From contig NZ_BMNC01000030.1 in the NCBI RefSeq assembly GCF_014646255.1, forward strand, positions 1 to 38,440: a DNA stretch of 38,440 nucleotides, written 5' to 3'. The stretch is from Lentzea pudingi. GTDB lineage: Bacteria; Actinomycetota; Actinomycetes; Mycobacteriales; Pseudonocardiaceae. Position numbers and translations under genes: made by a program. The notes under the pieces were generated by a model, which was not told the DNA's origin, did no database searches, and saw nothing but the letters and a program-made list of their open reading frames with translations. Positions within the stretch are counted from its first letter, which is position 1; every line of letters starts with the position of its first letter. Positions 8,511 to 15,708 of the stretch are shown here, in pieces.

Positions 8511-9200
8511 ATGAAGGCCACCGAGGAGAAGTGCGTGGCGGACGGCCAGATCACCATCTCGCAGTCGTTCGGCTTCAGCGCCAGCCACGAGCTGAGGCAG
8601 TTACCGGTTGGTCACAAGTGTCGCCGCAACCACGGCCACAACTACACGGTGACCGCCTCGGCGCTCGTGCACGATGACGCCCCCGGAGACCTGTCTCCTC
8701 TCGGGGACTATCTGGCCGCGACGTTCGACCACCGGTTGCTCAATGAGCAGGTCATCTTCCACCCGACGAGCGAGCTTCTCGCTGCGCACCTTGCCGAGTG
8801 GTTCCGGGACAACATGGAATCGGCATCGCCGATCACACTGGTCGAGATGGTGGTGTCGGAGACCGCGGCCACGTCAGCACGCTGTGACGGCGTCACCAGC
8901 GAGGTCACGATCTCGAAGACCTTCAAGACCAGCCACGGCGACGTCACGCTGGTTCTGGGGGCAGACGGACTCAACGAGGTTGGGTTCATCACCGATTTCG
9001 GCGACCTGAAGCCGTTCGGGACGTACCTCCAGGCACCTGACGCCGACGCGGGGCTACGTGCTGCCGGCCCTGCGCTGGTCGCCCACCTGGCTGGCTGGTT
9101 CATCGACAATGTCGAGCCGGAGATCCGCGGTCGACTCGTATCCGTTCGGGTCGACTCGGGGACGACCACCGGCATGTGGGAGCGAGGCGATGCCTCGTGA
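8511..9200 (+). CDS. queD: 6-carboxytetrahydropterin synthase (QueD) with degenerate second domain
   Basis: Residues 14-125 are a QueD/PTPS-family domain: zinc ligands H26 (S-A-S-H-E-L), H41 and H43 (N-H-G-H-N-Y), active-site C37, catalytic H74 (F-D-H-R), P-T-S-E at 85-88 and E117. QueD turns dihydroneopterin triphosphate into 6-carboxy-5,6,7,8-tetrahydropterin. Residues 131-225 look like a second copy (V-T-I-S-K-T-F-K-T-S-H..., then F-I-T-D-F-G-D-L-K at 159-167, and a closing V-R-V-D-S-G-T-T-T). This half has lost the C...HGH motif and the catalytic His, so it is probably structural. At 229 aa it is about twice the usual ~120. First gene of the operon; its TGA overlaps the GTG of queE. A second, canonical QueD lies at 21419. 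Confidence 0.88.
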   Translation: MKATEEKCVADGQITISQSFGFSASHELRQLPVGHKCRRNHGHNYTVTASALVHDDAPGDLSPLGDYLAATFDHRLLNEQVIFHPTSELLAAHLAEWFRDNMESASPITLVEMVVSETAATSARCDGVTSEVTISKTFKTSHGDVTLVLGADGLNEVGFITDFGDLKPFGTYLQAPDADAGLRAAGPALVAHLAGWFIDNVEPEIRGRLVSVRVDSGTTTGMWERGDAS

Positions 9201-9901
9201 ACACGCCGGCCTTGGCTCCCGGACGTGTAGAGGGTTCCGCGATTCTCACGGAGCGGTTCGAGTCGTTCCAGGGCGAAGGCCCGTGGACCGGGCAGCGCTG
9301 CGTGTTCGTCCGGTTCTCCCGGTGCAACCTCCGGTGCGGCTACTGCGACACCCCAGAGAGCTGGGATTGGAGCAGGTACAACCCGGCCGAGGTCAGCGAC
9401 AGAGTCCCTATCGCCGAGCTGGTGACGTGGGTGCTTGAGCGCGGCGTGGACATGGTGGTCATCACCGGCGGGGAGCCGATGTTGCAGCAGCCCGCCATGA
9501 CTGCCCTGGCCCGCGGCCTGGTGGATATTCGGGTGCAGGTTGAAACCAACGGCACGATTGCGCCCACACCGGAACTTGCCTCCTTGGTCGACCTCTGGGT
9601 GGTGAGCCCGAAACTCGCGAACTCCGGCATGACCTACTCCACCCGAATCAAGGCCGATGCCCTGTCGGCGTTGGTTGCGACAGACCGAGCGGTGTTCAAG
9701 TTCGTGGTCACCGAGCCCGACCGCGACCTCGACGAGATCGCCCAGCTCGTCAAGGAGCACCGGCTGGCTCCGGTGTGGGTGATGCCGGAAGGCACCACCC
9801 AGGAGAAGGTTCTGGCCGGCATGGACGCGCTCTACGGCCCGGCCACTGAACGCGGGTGGAACGTCTCCACCCGCCTGCACATCCTGACCAGGGCGCGGTG
9901 A
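9197..9901 (+). CDS. queE: 7-carboxy-7-deazaguanine synthase (QueE), radical SAM
   Basis: A 234-aa radical SAM enzyme. The cluster-binding motif is C-N-L-R-C-G-Y-C at residues 43-50 (C43, C47, C50), preceded by F-Q-G-E-G-P-W-T-G (24-32), which is the QueE signature. G-G-E-P is at 91-94 and V-E-T-N-G-T at 115-120. QueE contracts the ring of 6-carboxytetrahydropterin to 7-carboxy-7-deazaguanine (CDG). The GTG at 9197 overlaps the queD stop. An upstream ATG at 9176 is possible but would lie inside queD. QueD and QueE are consecutive steps. After its TGA the same frame stays open for 65 further codons (see findings). Confidence 0.93.
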   Translation: MNTPALAPGRVEGSAILTERFESFQGEGPWTGQRCVFVRFSRCNLRCGYCDTPESWDWSRYNPAEVSDRVPIAELVTWVLERGVDMVVITGGEPMLQQPAMTALARGLVDIRVQVETNGTIAPTPELASLVDLWVVSPKLANSGMTYSTRIKADALSALVATDRAVFKFVVTEPDRDLDEIAQLVKEHRLAPVWVMPEGTTQEKVLAGMDALYGPATERGWNVSTRLHILTRAR

Positions 9902-10146
9902 CACCGATTCCCAGACCGAGTACTGGATCAGCCGTTTCCCAACGCCAGCACCACCACCTCGGTGACGGCTCTTGGGGGCACGGGTTCCGAGGACCTGACC
10001 GAGACCGCCCTGATGCTCGTAGTCGCCGTCGCTGCGCTGGCAGGTCGCCCAGCGCCTGCGCGCCGGGGCTCTACCAGCAGCAGCCGCCGCCGCTACTGAC
10101 GTCCTTCACCCATTTATCGAACCCGGAAACGAGGCGAAATCCGTGA
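9898..10146 (+). CDS. Possible 82-aa linker ORF between queE and folE
   Basis: A GTG at 9898 overlaps the queE stop, and the TGA at 10144-10146 overlaps the folE GTG, so the ORF is joined at both ends by stop/start overlaps. An A-G-G-G lies five bases before the GTG. The product is rich in Arg, Pro, Gln and His (H-H-H, Q-Q-Q-P-P-P) and does not look like a folded protein. Another frame across the same gap looks more protein-like. The 241-bp gap could instead be a leader for folE. Low confidence. Confidence 0.25.
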   Translation: MTPIPRPSTGSAVSQRQHHHLGDGSWGHGFRGPDRDRPDARSRRRCAGRSPSACAPGLYQQQPPPLLTSFTHLSNPETRRNP

Positions 10147-10769
10147 CCGACACCCTCGACAGACCGGCACCTAGCGAAAGCCAGGACCTGGCGTCGCCGG
10201 GCCTGGTCGACACTGAGCGCGTCGCCGATCTTGTCGGCCAACTTCTGGCCGCGATCGGCGAGGACCCCGGACGGGAGGGCCTGTCGGACACGCCAGCCAG
10301 GGTCGCCGCGTGGTGGCGCAGTTTCTTCTCCCCGGAGCCGTCGACCACACCGACCTGCTTCACCGAGCGACACCTGAGCGGCCAGTTGGTCGTGATCGGC
10401 GGCATGAGCGTCTGGTCGCTGTGTGAGCACCACCTGCTGCCCATGAACCTGGACGTCGCCGTCGGGTACGTACCGGACGGCGAAGTGATGGGCCTGTCGA
10501 AGTTCGGCCGCATCGCACAGCAGTACGCGGGTCGCCTTCAGGTGCAGGAGCGCTTCACTCGGCAGGTAGCGGACGAGATCGCCGTCGTGATCGGCAGCAA
10601 CGACGTGGCCGTCGCGGTCCGCGGCACGCACCTGTGCATGAGTGCGCGGGGCGTACGGATGGAGGCCGCTCGTACCACCACAGTGCAGTCCGGTGGTCGA
10701 TTCGAGAACGATCCTGTGCTCTCCCAACAATTCCTCACCCTCGCCACCGACAGGTGGAGGGCCGCCTGA
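10143..10769 (+). CDS. folE: GTP cyclohydrolase I
   Basis: A 208-aa protein of the GCYH-IA family: S-D-T-P-A-R-V (48-54), zinc site W-S-L-C-E-H-H-L-L-P (C94, H97), G-L-S-K-F-G-R-I (117-124), Q-E-R-F-T-R-Q (135-141) and H-L-C-M-S-A-R-G-V-R (163-172; third zinc ligand C165). It hydrolyses GTP to dihydroneopterin triphosphate, which is the QueD substrate, so the first three steps of 7-deazaguanine synthesis are encoded together. It starts at GTG with GAGGCGAAATCC in front. An organism of this kind should also have a housekeeping folE elsewhere, so this is likely a pathway-dedicated copy. Its TGA overlaps the next ATG (TGATG). Confidence 0.93.
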   Translation: MTDTLDRPAPSESQDLASPGLVDTERVADLVGQLLAAIGEDPGREGLSDTPARVAAWWRSFFSPEPSTTPTCFTERHLSGQLVVIGGMSVWSLCEHHLLPMNLDVAVGYVPDGEVMGLSKFGRIAQQYAGRLQVQERFTRQVADEIAVVIGSNDVAVAVRGTHLCMSARGVRMEAARTTTVQSGGRFENDPVLSQQFLTLATDRWRAA

Positions 10770-11584
10770 TGGCCAAGAGCATCGCCTTCTCCGCGATCGC
10801 GCCGCCCGACTACCTGGACGCCTTCGTCGCACAGGAGCCTGCCAGCGTCCACCACGTGGCGGCCCAGCGTGTTCTGAACGACGCTGCCTACCGTGCGTTC
10901 TTCCACCGCGAGGCCGAGCGGGGCGCGGAGATCATTGTCGACAACGGAGTCTTCGAGCTGGGCCACGCCCTGTCTGCCGCCGACCTGATCGCGGCGGCCC
11001 GCATAGTCGACGCCCACGAGATCATTCTCCCGGACGTCATGCGCGACGGGCCCGCCACCATCAAGGCCAGCGACGAAGCGGCCCGCGAGATCCTTGAACT
11101 GAGCGACGAGTTCCGCCTGTGCGTGGTGCTGCACGCGGCGGACGATCAGGAGTGGCTGCGCTGCTACGACTACTTCGCTTCCAGCGATTACGTCGGAGCG
11201 ATCGCGCTGCCTGCCTCCCGGCGTCCCGCGCCCGAAGACCAGCTCTGCCGCACCCGCTGGGCGGCCACCCGGTATCTGGAAGACCACGGCATGATCGACG
11301 AGCGCATCGTCTATCGGCTGCTCGGCCTTGGCCGCACCGGACATCTGGAACTCGCCGAACAGCGCGAGCACGAATGGATCGCCTCGGTCGACGGCGCCGC
11401 ACCGGTCATCCTCGGCGCGATGGGCATCGAGATGCTGCCCGACGGCCCCTACGAGAAGCCCCCGACCCCACGGATTGAGAACCTGGGACCGATCCCCGAA
11501 GAACGGTTCGACCTGATCCGACGCAACATCGCCGTCGTCCGCGAGGCGGCCGGCAGTAGCGTGCGGATCCCGGAGGCCGCCTGA
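10769..11584 (+). CDS. Small TGT/DpdA-like TIM-barrel protein
   Basis: A 271-aa protein that resembles the short tRNA-guanine-transglycosylase-like proteins (DpdA type) of phages. Barrel strands can be read in order: I-I-V-D-N-G-V-F-E-L (55-64; D58 would match the general Asp of TGT), H-E-I-I-L-P-D-V (83-90; D89 would match the base-contacting Asp), F-R-L-C-V-V-L-H (115-122), G-A-I-A-L-P-A-S (143-150), V-Y-R-L-L-G-L-G (181-188) and I-A-S-V-D-G-A (204-210; D208 possible nucleophile). It has no zinc-binding Cys cluster of true tRNA TGTs. These enzymes exchange guanine for a 7-deazaguanine base in RNA or DNA. Coupled to folE upstream and to the next gene downstream. The assignment is by motif pattern and context only. 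Confidence 0.55.
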   Translation: MAKSIAFSAIAPPDYLDAFVAQEPASVHHVAAQRVLNDAAYRAFFHREAERGAEIIVDNGVFELGHALSAADLIAAARIVDAHEIILPDVMRDGPATIKASDEAAREILELSDEFRLCVVLHAADDQEWLRCYDYFASSDYVGAIALPASRRPAPEDQLCRTRWAATRYLEDHGMIDERIVYRLLGLGRTGHLELAEQREHEWIASVDGAAPVILGAMGIEMLPDGPYEKPPTPRIENLGPIPEERFDLIRRNIAVVREAAGSSVRIPEAA

Positions 11585-12651
11585 TGAGCCTCCTCGCCAA
11601 CACAGTCCCGACTGCGCGACCCGGCTCGGCGTTGTGTCCGTCCCCCATCGCGGTGGACGGGCACACGATGGCCCCGGACCGCCTTCTGCGGTACCTGCAG
11701 ATCAAAGTGCACCACCTGATCCAGGACCACGACTGGGACAGCATCCATGTCGTCGGCGGCTATGACCGCGAAGCCGTGATCTCCGCACACGAGAAGACCG
11801 GCAAGCTGTTCAACTTCGAGCGCCCCACCGCAGACGTCCAAGGCCGTGACCTCATCGTCAAGGCGTTCCCCGGCGCGGACTACGTCTACCACTACGCGCT
11901 GATCATCGCCACGTACCTGTCCATGACAGGAAAAACGGCCGACACGGTCACCTACGAGTTGCCCGACCCGACGTTGTCCCGCGACGCGGTGGGGAAGCTC
12001 GACCTCGAACTCAACGGCGACCTCGTAATCGTCGGCTGGGGCCTGGCGCATCTCGCCCCGCCGGACGGTGTGTGGAACCACGGGCACGGCTACGCCTGGC
12101 AACACACCGAGATCCACGGTCGCCGGGTGGTCTACCTCGGTTTCCTGCACAGCATCTGGGGCGACGTCGCCGGACGAGTCGTCACGCGCCTGGCCGAGCT
12201 CGGCGCCCGCGAGGTCGTCTATGTCGGCAAAGTCGGCGCGCTGAACCCCGACATCGAGCCCAACACGCGACTGGCCACCGGAAACACGAGCCTCGTAGGC
12301 GGAGGCTTCGTCACGTGGCCCGATTTCTTCAGTGACTTCGCTACGGCCCAAGCGGGCGTGCACACCGGCGTCCACGTCACCTCGCCCTCGATCCTGCTGG
12401 AGAACCGGGACTGGCTGACCGAGCACGCCGAGCACGCATTCGTCGATCCGGAGATCGGTCCTATGGGAGTCGCAGCACGCGATGCCGGGATCGAGTTCGG
12501 CTATCTCCATGTCATTTCCAACAACCTCGCTCGCCACTACCCCGCGGACTTGTCCAACGAGCGTCACAGCGACGTTGTCCGACGGCGCACCGTCCTCATC
12601 AGACAGATCCAAGACATCATCGCCAACCGACTGGCCGCTCGGCCGATCTGA
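11584..12651 (+). CDS. Nucleoside phosphorylase/nucleosidase-like protein
   Basis: A 355-aa protein whose last ~180 residues look like the PNP/MTAN fold: R-R-V-V-Y-L-G-F-L-H, then a V-V-Y-V-G-K-V-G-A-L-N-P stretch, which matches the GTAGAL-type loop of the family, and V-D-P-E-I-G-P-M-G-V-A-A-R...HVISNNL, which matches the M-E-S/ISD region near the purine site. The first ~170 residues are not recognised; they contain V-V-G-G-Y-D-R-E-A-V and a Trp/His-rich stretch (G-V-W-N-H-G-H-G-Y-A-W). The fold catalyses cleavage or formation of N-glycosidic bonds of purines, which fits a pathway that moves a 7-deazaguanine base. The ATG overlaps the TGA of the TGT-like gene. Confidence 0.5.
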   Translation: MSLLANTVPTARPGSALCPSPIAVDGHTMAPDRLLRYLQIKVHHLIQDHDWDSIHVVGGYDREAVISAHEKTGKLFNFERPTADVQGRDLIVKAFPGADYVYHYALIIATYLSMTGKTADTVTYELPDPTLSRDAVGKLDLELNGDLVIVGWGLAHLAPPDGVWNHGHGYAWQHTEIHGRRVVYLGFLHSIWGDVAGRVVTRLAELGAREVVYVGKVGALNPDIEPNTRLATGNTSLVGGGFVTWPDFFSDFATAQAGVHTGVHVTSPSILLENRDWLTEHAEHAFVDPEIGPMGVAARDAGIEFGYLHVISNNLARHYPADLSNERHSDVVRRRTVLIRQIQDIIANRLAARPI

Positions 12652-12671
12652 ACCCCCTTGGAGGGCACCAC

Positions 12672-13367
12672 ATGACGAACGCAGCACCTTTCTTCAACCC
12701 TGCGCGCGGGCGGGAGATCACGGTGGTCGGTATCGACGGCGCGGGCAAGTCCACCCTCGCCGCCCGCCTGCACCAAGCGCTCAACGAGGCCGGCCACGAA
12801 GCAATCCTGATCGGCAAGCACAGCACCGAAGTCCCGATGGACCCGGAGTTGTCCGCCTACGTCGATCGGCTCAACGCGCTCGTCTACCGCCGCGACGCCC
12901 GCGTCGCCCAGGCGTGCGGCGACCACTACTGGCTGCTGGCGCTGGCCGCCTGGTACACCCTCCAGGACAAACTCGTCATCCAACCCGCTCTCGCCGCCGG
13001 AACACACGTGATCCTCGACAACGCCCACCACAAGATCCTCGCTCGCTACGCGGTGAATCCCGACGTGTCCACCAGTTTGGCCGAGCAGGTCTTCGCCCAC
13101 CTCACCGAACCCGACCTGGTCTTCTTCCTGCGCATCGGCGCCCGCGACGCGCTCGCCCGCAAGGGCGAGTTCAGCTCCCTGGAATCCGGCCACTCCGGCG
13201 GCGCGGACGAGGACTTCATCCGCTACCAGGACGTCGTTCTCGCGAAGCTGCGCGAGCACGAGCAGCGCAGCGGATGGCTGTCGATGGACGTGACCGACAT
13301 GGACCGCGACGCGGTCTTCAAGACCGCCGCCGACGCGCTCGCCGACCGTCTCCAGCTCGCGATCTGA
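12672..13367 (+). CDS. Thymidylate kinase-like P-loop kinase
   Basis: A 231-aa protein with Walker A G-I-D-G-A-G-K-S-T at residues 20-28, followed by L-A-A-R-L-H-Q-A-L. This is the start of dTMP-kinase-like and related nucleoside/nucleotide kinases. A possible Asp-containing second motif is I-L-D-N-A-H-H-K (113-120), and F-F-L-R-I-G-A-R-D-A (around 155-164) matches the L-x-x-x-P/A-A lid region. The D-R-Y/H motif of true thymidylate kinases is not seen, so the substrate probably differs. Good RBS (GGAGGGCACC). In this operon it may phosphorylate a 7-deazaguanine (deoxy)nucleoside or nucleotide, which is inference. Confidence 0.7.
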   Translation: MTNAAPFFNPARGREITVVGIDGAGKSTLAARLHQALNEAGHEAILIGKHSTEVPMDPELSAYVDRLNALVYRRDARVAQACGDHYWLLALAAWYTLQDKLVIQPALAAGTHVILDNAHHKILARYAVNPDVSTSLAEQVFAHLTEPDLVFFLRIGARDALARKGEFSSLESGHSGGADEDFIRYQDVVLAKLREHEQRSGWLSMDVTDMDRDAVFKTAADALADRLQLAI

Positions 13368-13398
13368 CCCTGCCCGCAGCCACCACGAGGAACGCACC

Positions 13399-14319
13399 AT
13401 GCCAGTGACCCGACCGACCGACGGCGAGTACGTGTGCCACGGCATCACCTGGGCCACAGGAGATCCCCGGCTGCTGCTGGCCCCGCTGCCCGACGGGCCG
13501 CTGGTCTACATCGAAATCTTGAACCAACGGCTCGGCTTTGCGGTTGATACCGGCCGGTGGTGCACCGGCCGGTATCAGTTCGCCGACTCTGTGCGTGTCG
13601 AGGCCCTCGCCTGCCCCAACCGCGCGCCGACCGAGCAGAGCGACCAGTGCGGCCGGTGCTTCCGCCAGGACGAGTTCCGTTTCGCCCACCGGTTCCACCA
13701 GGGCGGCAACATGCCCGAGGCACTGCGCATGTACATGGACCAGCCGCACTGGCTCTACCTCGCCACCTTCGCCGACGGCGCCACCAAGGTCGGCACCGCA
13801 GCCGAACCACGCAAGCAATCCCGCCTCGACGAACAGGGCGCCCTGATCGCCACCTACCTGGCCAAGAGCCCCGACGGCGGGGCCGTACGCCACCTCGAAG
13901 ACGCCATCACCCGCAGCCTGCAGATGCCCCAGACCGTCCGGGCCTCAACCAAGCTCAAGGCGCTGGCCAACCTGACCGACCTGTCCACCCCGAGCGCGAC
14001 CCACGACCACCACGTCGCCCGCGCCGCCGACGCACTCGCCGCCATAGACATCCCGGCAACCCTCGAGACGTGGACTCCTCCTGCCGAAGGCGACCGAATG
14101 CGCGTCGCCGACGGTGTACGGATGCTGTATCCACACGACCTACGCGACGGCGAGCACGGCTTCACCGTCGTCTCGTGCATCGGCACCCAGGTACTGGCCG
14201 TCCTGGACGGAGACGACGAGGTGGACTACGTGCTCGACCTCGGCGCTCTCAAGGGTCGCCGCATCACGCTCGGCCCGTTCGCGTCGCCCACCGCCGCCTT
14301 CCAGAACTCTCTCTTCTAA
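13399..14319 (+). CDS. DUF2797-like Cys-rich protein
   Basis: A 306-aa protein. Cysteines C55 (W-C-T-G-R), C72 (A-C-P-N), C84 and C87 (Q-C-G-R-C-F) form a likely zinc site. Then W-L-Y-L-A-T-F-A-D-G-A-T-K-V-G (118-132) and S-R-L-D-E-Q-G-A (141-148) match the core of DUF2797, whose Y...Y-L-A and K-V-G elements resemble a GIY-YIG nuclease fold. DUF2797 has no established function; a nucleic-acid role has been guessed from the fold. The C-terminal ~100 residues look like a separate beta-rich domain. RBS GAGGAA before the ATG. The coding sequence carries a 15-bp perfect inverted repeat over codons 49-60. Confidence 0.6.
   Translation: MPVTRPTDGEYVCHGITWATGDPRLLLAPLPDGPLVYIEILNQRLGFAVDTGRWCTGRYQFADSVRVEALACPNRAPTEQSDQCGRCFRQDEFRFAHRFHQGGNMPEALRMYMDQPHWLYLATFADGATKVGTAAEPRKQSRLDEQGALIATYLAKSPDGGAVRHLEDAITRSLQMPQTVRASTKLKALANLTDLSTPSATHDHHVARAADALAAIDIPATLETWTPPAEGDRMRVADGVRMLYPHDLRDGEHGFTVVSCIGTQVLAVLDGDDEVDYVLDLGALKGRRITLGPFASPTAAFQNSLF
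13545..13577. repeat. 15-bp perfect inverted repeat within the DUF2797-like gene
   Basis: Arms 13545-13559 (TGATACCGGCCGGTG) and 13563-13577 are perfect reverse complements around a 3-base centre GTG. The repeat lies in frame inside the coding sequence, over the codons for T-G-R-W-C-T-G-R-Y. It could fold into a very stable mRNA hairpin or be a protein-binding site. The centre is too short for an ordinary intrinsic terminator and there is no T-run. Confidence 0.6.
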
Positions 14320-14389
14320 CCGCCCCCGCCCGGCTCGTCGCGTCCGTCCGCGGCGAGCCCGGTCTGCACCCTGAAGCGAGGTAGCCACG

Positions 14390-15229
14390 ATGGCACCCCT
14401 GGACGCCCTTCTCGGCTGGGACGAGGACACCACCGCAGAGGCGTACGCGGCCTTCACCCGTGACTTTCCCATGTACGCGGCCACCAGCCGAGACCTTGCC
14501 CACCGCGCCGAGCTCACCGACGGCAGCCTGGTGGTCGACCTGTGCGGCGGAGCAGGCGCGACCGCAGAGGCAATCCTCGAACTCGTCCCGATCGACGCCC
14601 AGGTCATCTCCCTGGACAACGCCGCAGCCATGCAGCGCGTTGGCCGATTTACTCTGGCCGACCCGCGCCTGAGCTGGGTCACCGCCCCAGCCGAAGACCT
14701 GGCAGACCACGTTCCCGGCGCGGCGGACGCCGTGGTGTGCAACTCCGCGATCTGGAAGACCGACGTGCCACAGGTGTTCGCCGCCGTCCACCAGGTCCTA
14801 CGACCAGGGGGCCGGTTTGTGTTCAACATCGGCGGCGGCTTCGCCGGCGTCCGCCACCCCGATGAGACCAGCGAGCGTCCCGGACCGTCGCTGAACACCC
14901 TGATCCACCAAGTCGCGGCCAACGACTACGGCTACGCCCCGCCACCGACCACTAAGGCAACTCCCAAGCTGCCGCTGGACGCGGTCACCGAACATCTCTC
15001 CGTCGCCGGGTTGACCGTGCTCGACACCGAGGTCGTCGCCCAGCACAGCACGATGGCCGAGAAGAAGGCATGGCTGTCGATTCCGGTCTTCGCTCGACCC
15101 GACGGGGAGTTCACGCACGCTCAGCGGATGGACATCCTCGACAAGGCGTACTCGCTGACCACGCCCGACACGACTACCGTGACGAGTTGGCTCGTAGTGG
15201 TCGCGCAGCGGCCCAGGGAACTACGTTGA
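14390..15229 (+). CDS. Class I SAM-dependent methyltransferase
   Basis: A 279-aa protein. The SAM motif I is V-V-D-L-C-G-G-A-G-A-T (48-58), followed by V-I-S-L-D-N (motif II acidic residue), a motif-III-like A-P-A-E-D-L-A-D, and V-L-R-P-G-G-R-F-V-F-N (post-motif III). It resembles UbiE/Methyltransf_11-type small-molecule methyltransferases. The C-terminal third (residues ~180-270) probably makes a substrate cap. Good RBS (GAGGTAGCCACG). The following Nudix gene appears to start at a TTG that overlaps its TGA. In the operon it could methylate the carboxylate, ring or sugar of a CDG-derived product, but there is no direct evidence. Confidence 0.8.
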   Translation: MAPLDALLGWDEDTTAEAYAAFTRDFPMYAATSRDLAHRAELTDGSLVVDLCGGAGATAEAILELVPIDAQVISLDNAAAMQRVGRFTLADPRLSWVTAPAEDLADHVPGAADAVVCNSAIWKTDVPQVFAAVHQVLRPGGRFVFNIGGGFAGVRHPDETSERPGPSLNTLIHQVAANDYGYAPPPTTKATPKLPLDAVTEHLSVAGLTVLDTEVVAQHSTMAEKKAWLSIPVFARPDGEFTHAQRMDILDKAYSLTTPDTTTVTSWLVVVAQRPRELR

Positions 15230-15708
15230 CCGCCCCGCCGCCGACCGGCAGCCGCGGCAGCGGGACAAAGTACTGCGATTACGCGGCCGTTGGTGTGCTC
15301 ATCTCCTCACTGGACGGGCTGCTGGTCTTCGAACGGGTGAGGCCCCCGGCGGGGATCGCACCGGTCGCCGGTCATGTCGACCTGCACGGAGGGCTCGAGC
15401 AAGCCGCCCACGTTGAGGTTGCCGAGGAAGTCGGCCTGACCGTCACCTCTCTTCACCTGCTGCTGACCGCATGGCGACCCAACCACTGCCGTCGGCCGAC
15501 CAGCGACCGCGTGGGCCATCAGTGGTGGATCTACCAGGCCCAGACGTCAGGACCGATCCGACCTTCTGCCCAAGAGGTGCGCGCCCCTCGATGGCTGCAC
15601 CAAGACCAGCTCCAGCAGTACGCGCACCGCACCGCGGCCTACGCCGAAGGGCAGCTGAGCGAGGAGCAGTTCACATTGAAGCCAGGCTTGGAGCCGGTGT
15701 GGGTTTGA
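15226..15708 (+). CDS. Nudix hydrolase-like protein
   Basis: A 160-aa Nudix protein. The box is A-G-H-V-D-L-H-G-G-L-E-Q-A-A-H-V-E-V-A-E-E-V-G-L. The E-V-A-E-E metal-binding core is intact, but the first conserved Glu after G-x5 is Gly and the Arg before the core is Val, so activity is likely but not certain. The start is taken as TTG at 15226, overlapping the methyltransferase stop (TTGA), because coding signal begins here. Nudix enzymes cut nucleoside-diphosphate bonds. The closest analogy is the Nudix step in tubercidin synthesis, which acts on a 7-deazapurine nucleotide. Beyond the TGA the same frame continues for 22 sense codons (see findings). Last gene of the operon; converges with the next Nudix gene. 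Confidence 0.75.
   Translation: MTAPPPTGSRGSGTKYCDYAAVGVLISSLDGLLVFERVRPPAGIAPVAGHVDLHGGLEQAAHVEVAEEVGLTVTSLHLLLTAWRPNHCRRPTSDRVGHQWWIYQAQTSGPIRPSAQEVRAPRWLHQDQLQQYAHRTAAYAEGQLSEEQFTLKPGLEPVWV

Noticed and set aside
8708..9904. 398-aa minus-strand ORF
   Set aside because: Antisense to queD and queE, which have complete catalytic motifs.
11449..12687. 412-aa minus-strand ORF
   Set aside because: Shadow of the nucleosidase-like gene; composition V/G/D-rich as expected for antisense of GC-rich genes.
12482..13408. 308-aa plus-strand ORF in an alternative frame
   Set aside because: Arg/Pro-rich product with no motif; overlaps the kinase gene, which has a Walker A motif.
10769..15708. Dpd-type DNA-modification island (dpdA-K)
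   Set aside because: Apart from a TGT-like protein, none of the other Dpd components is recognised, and the defence-like operon is far away and different.
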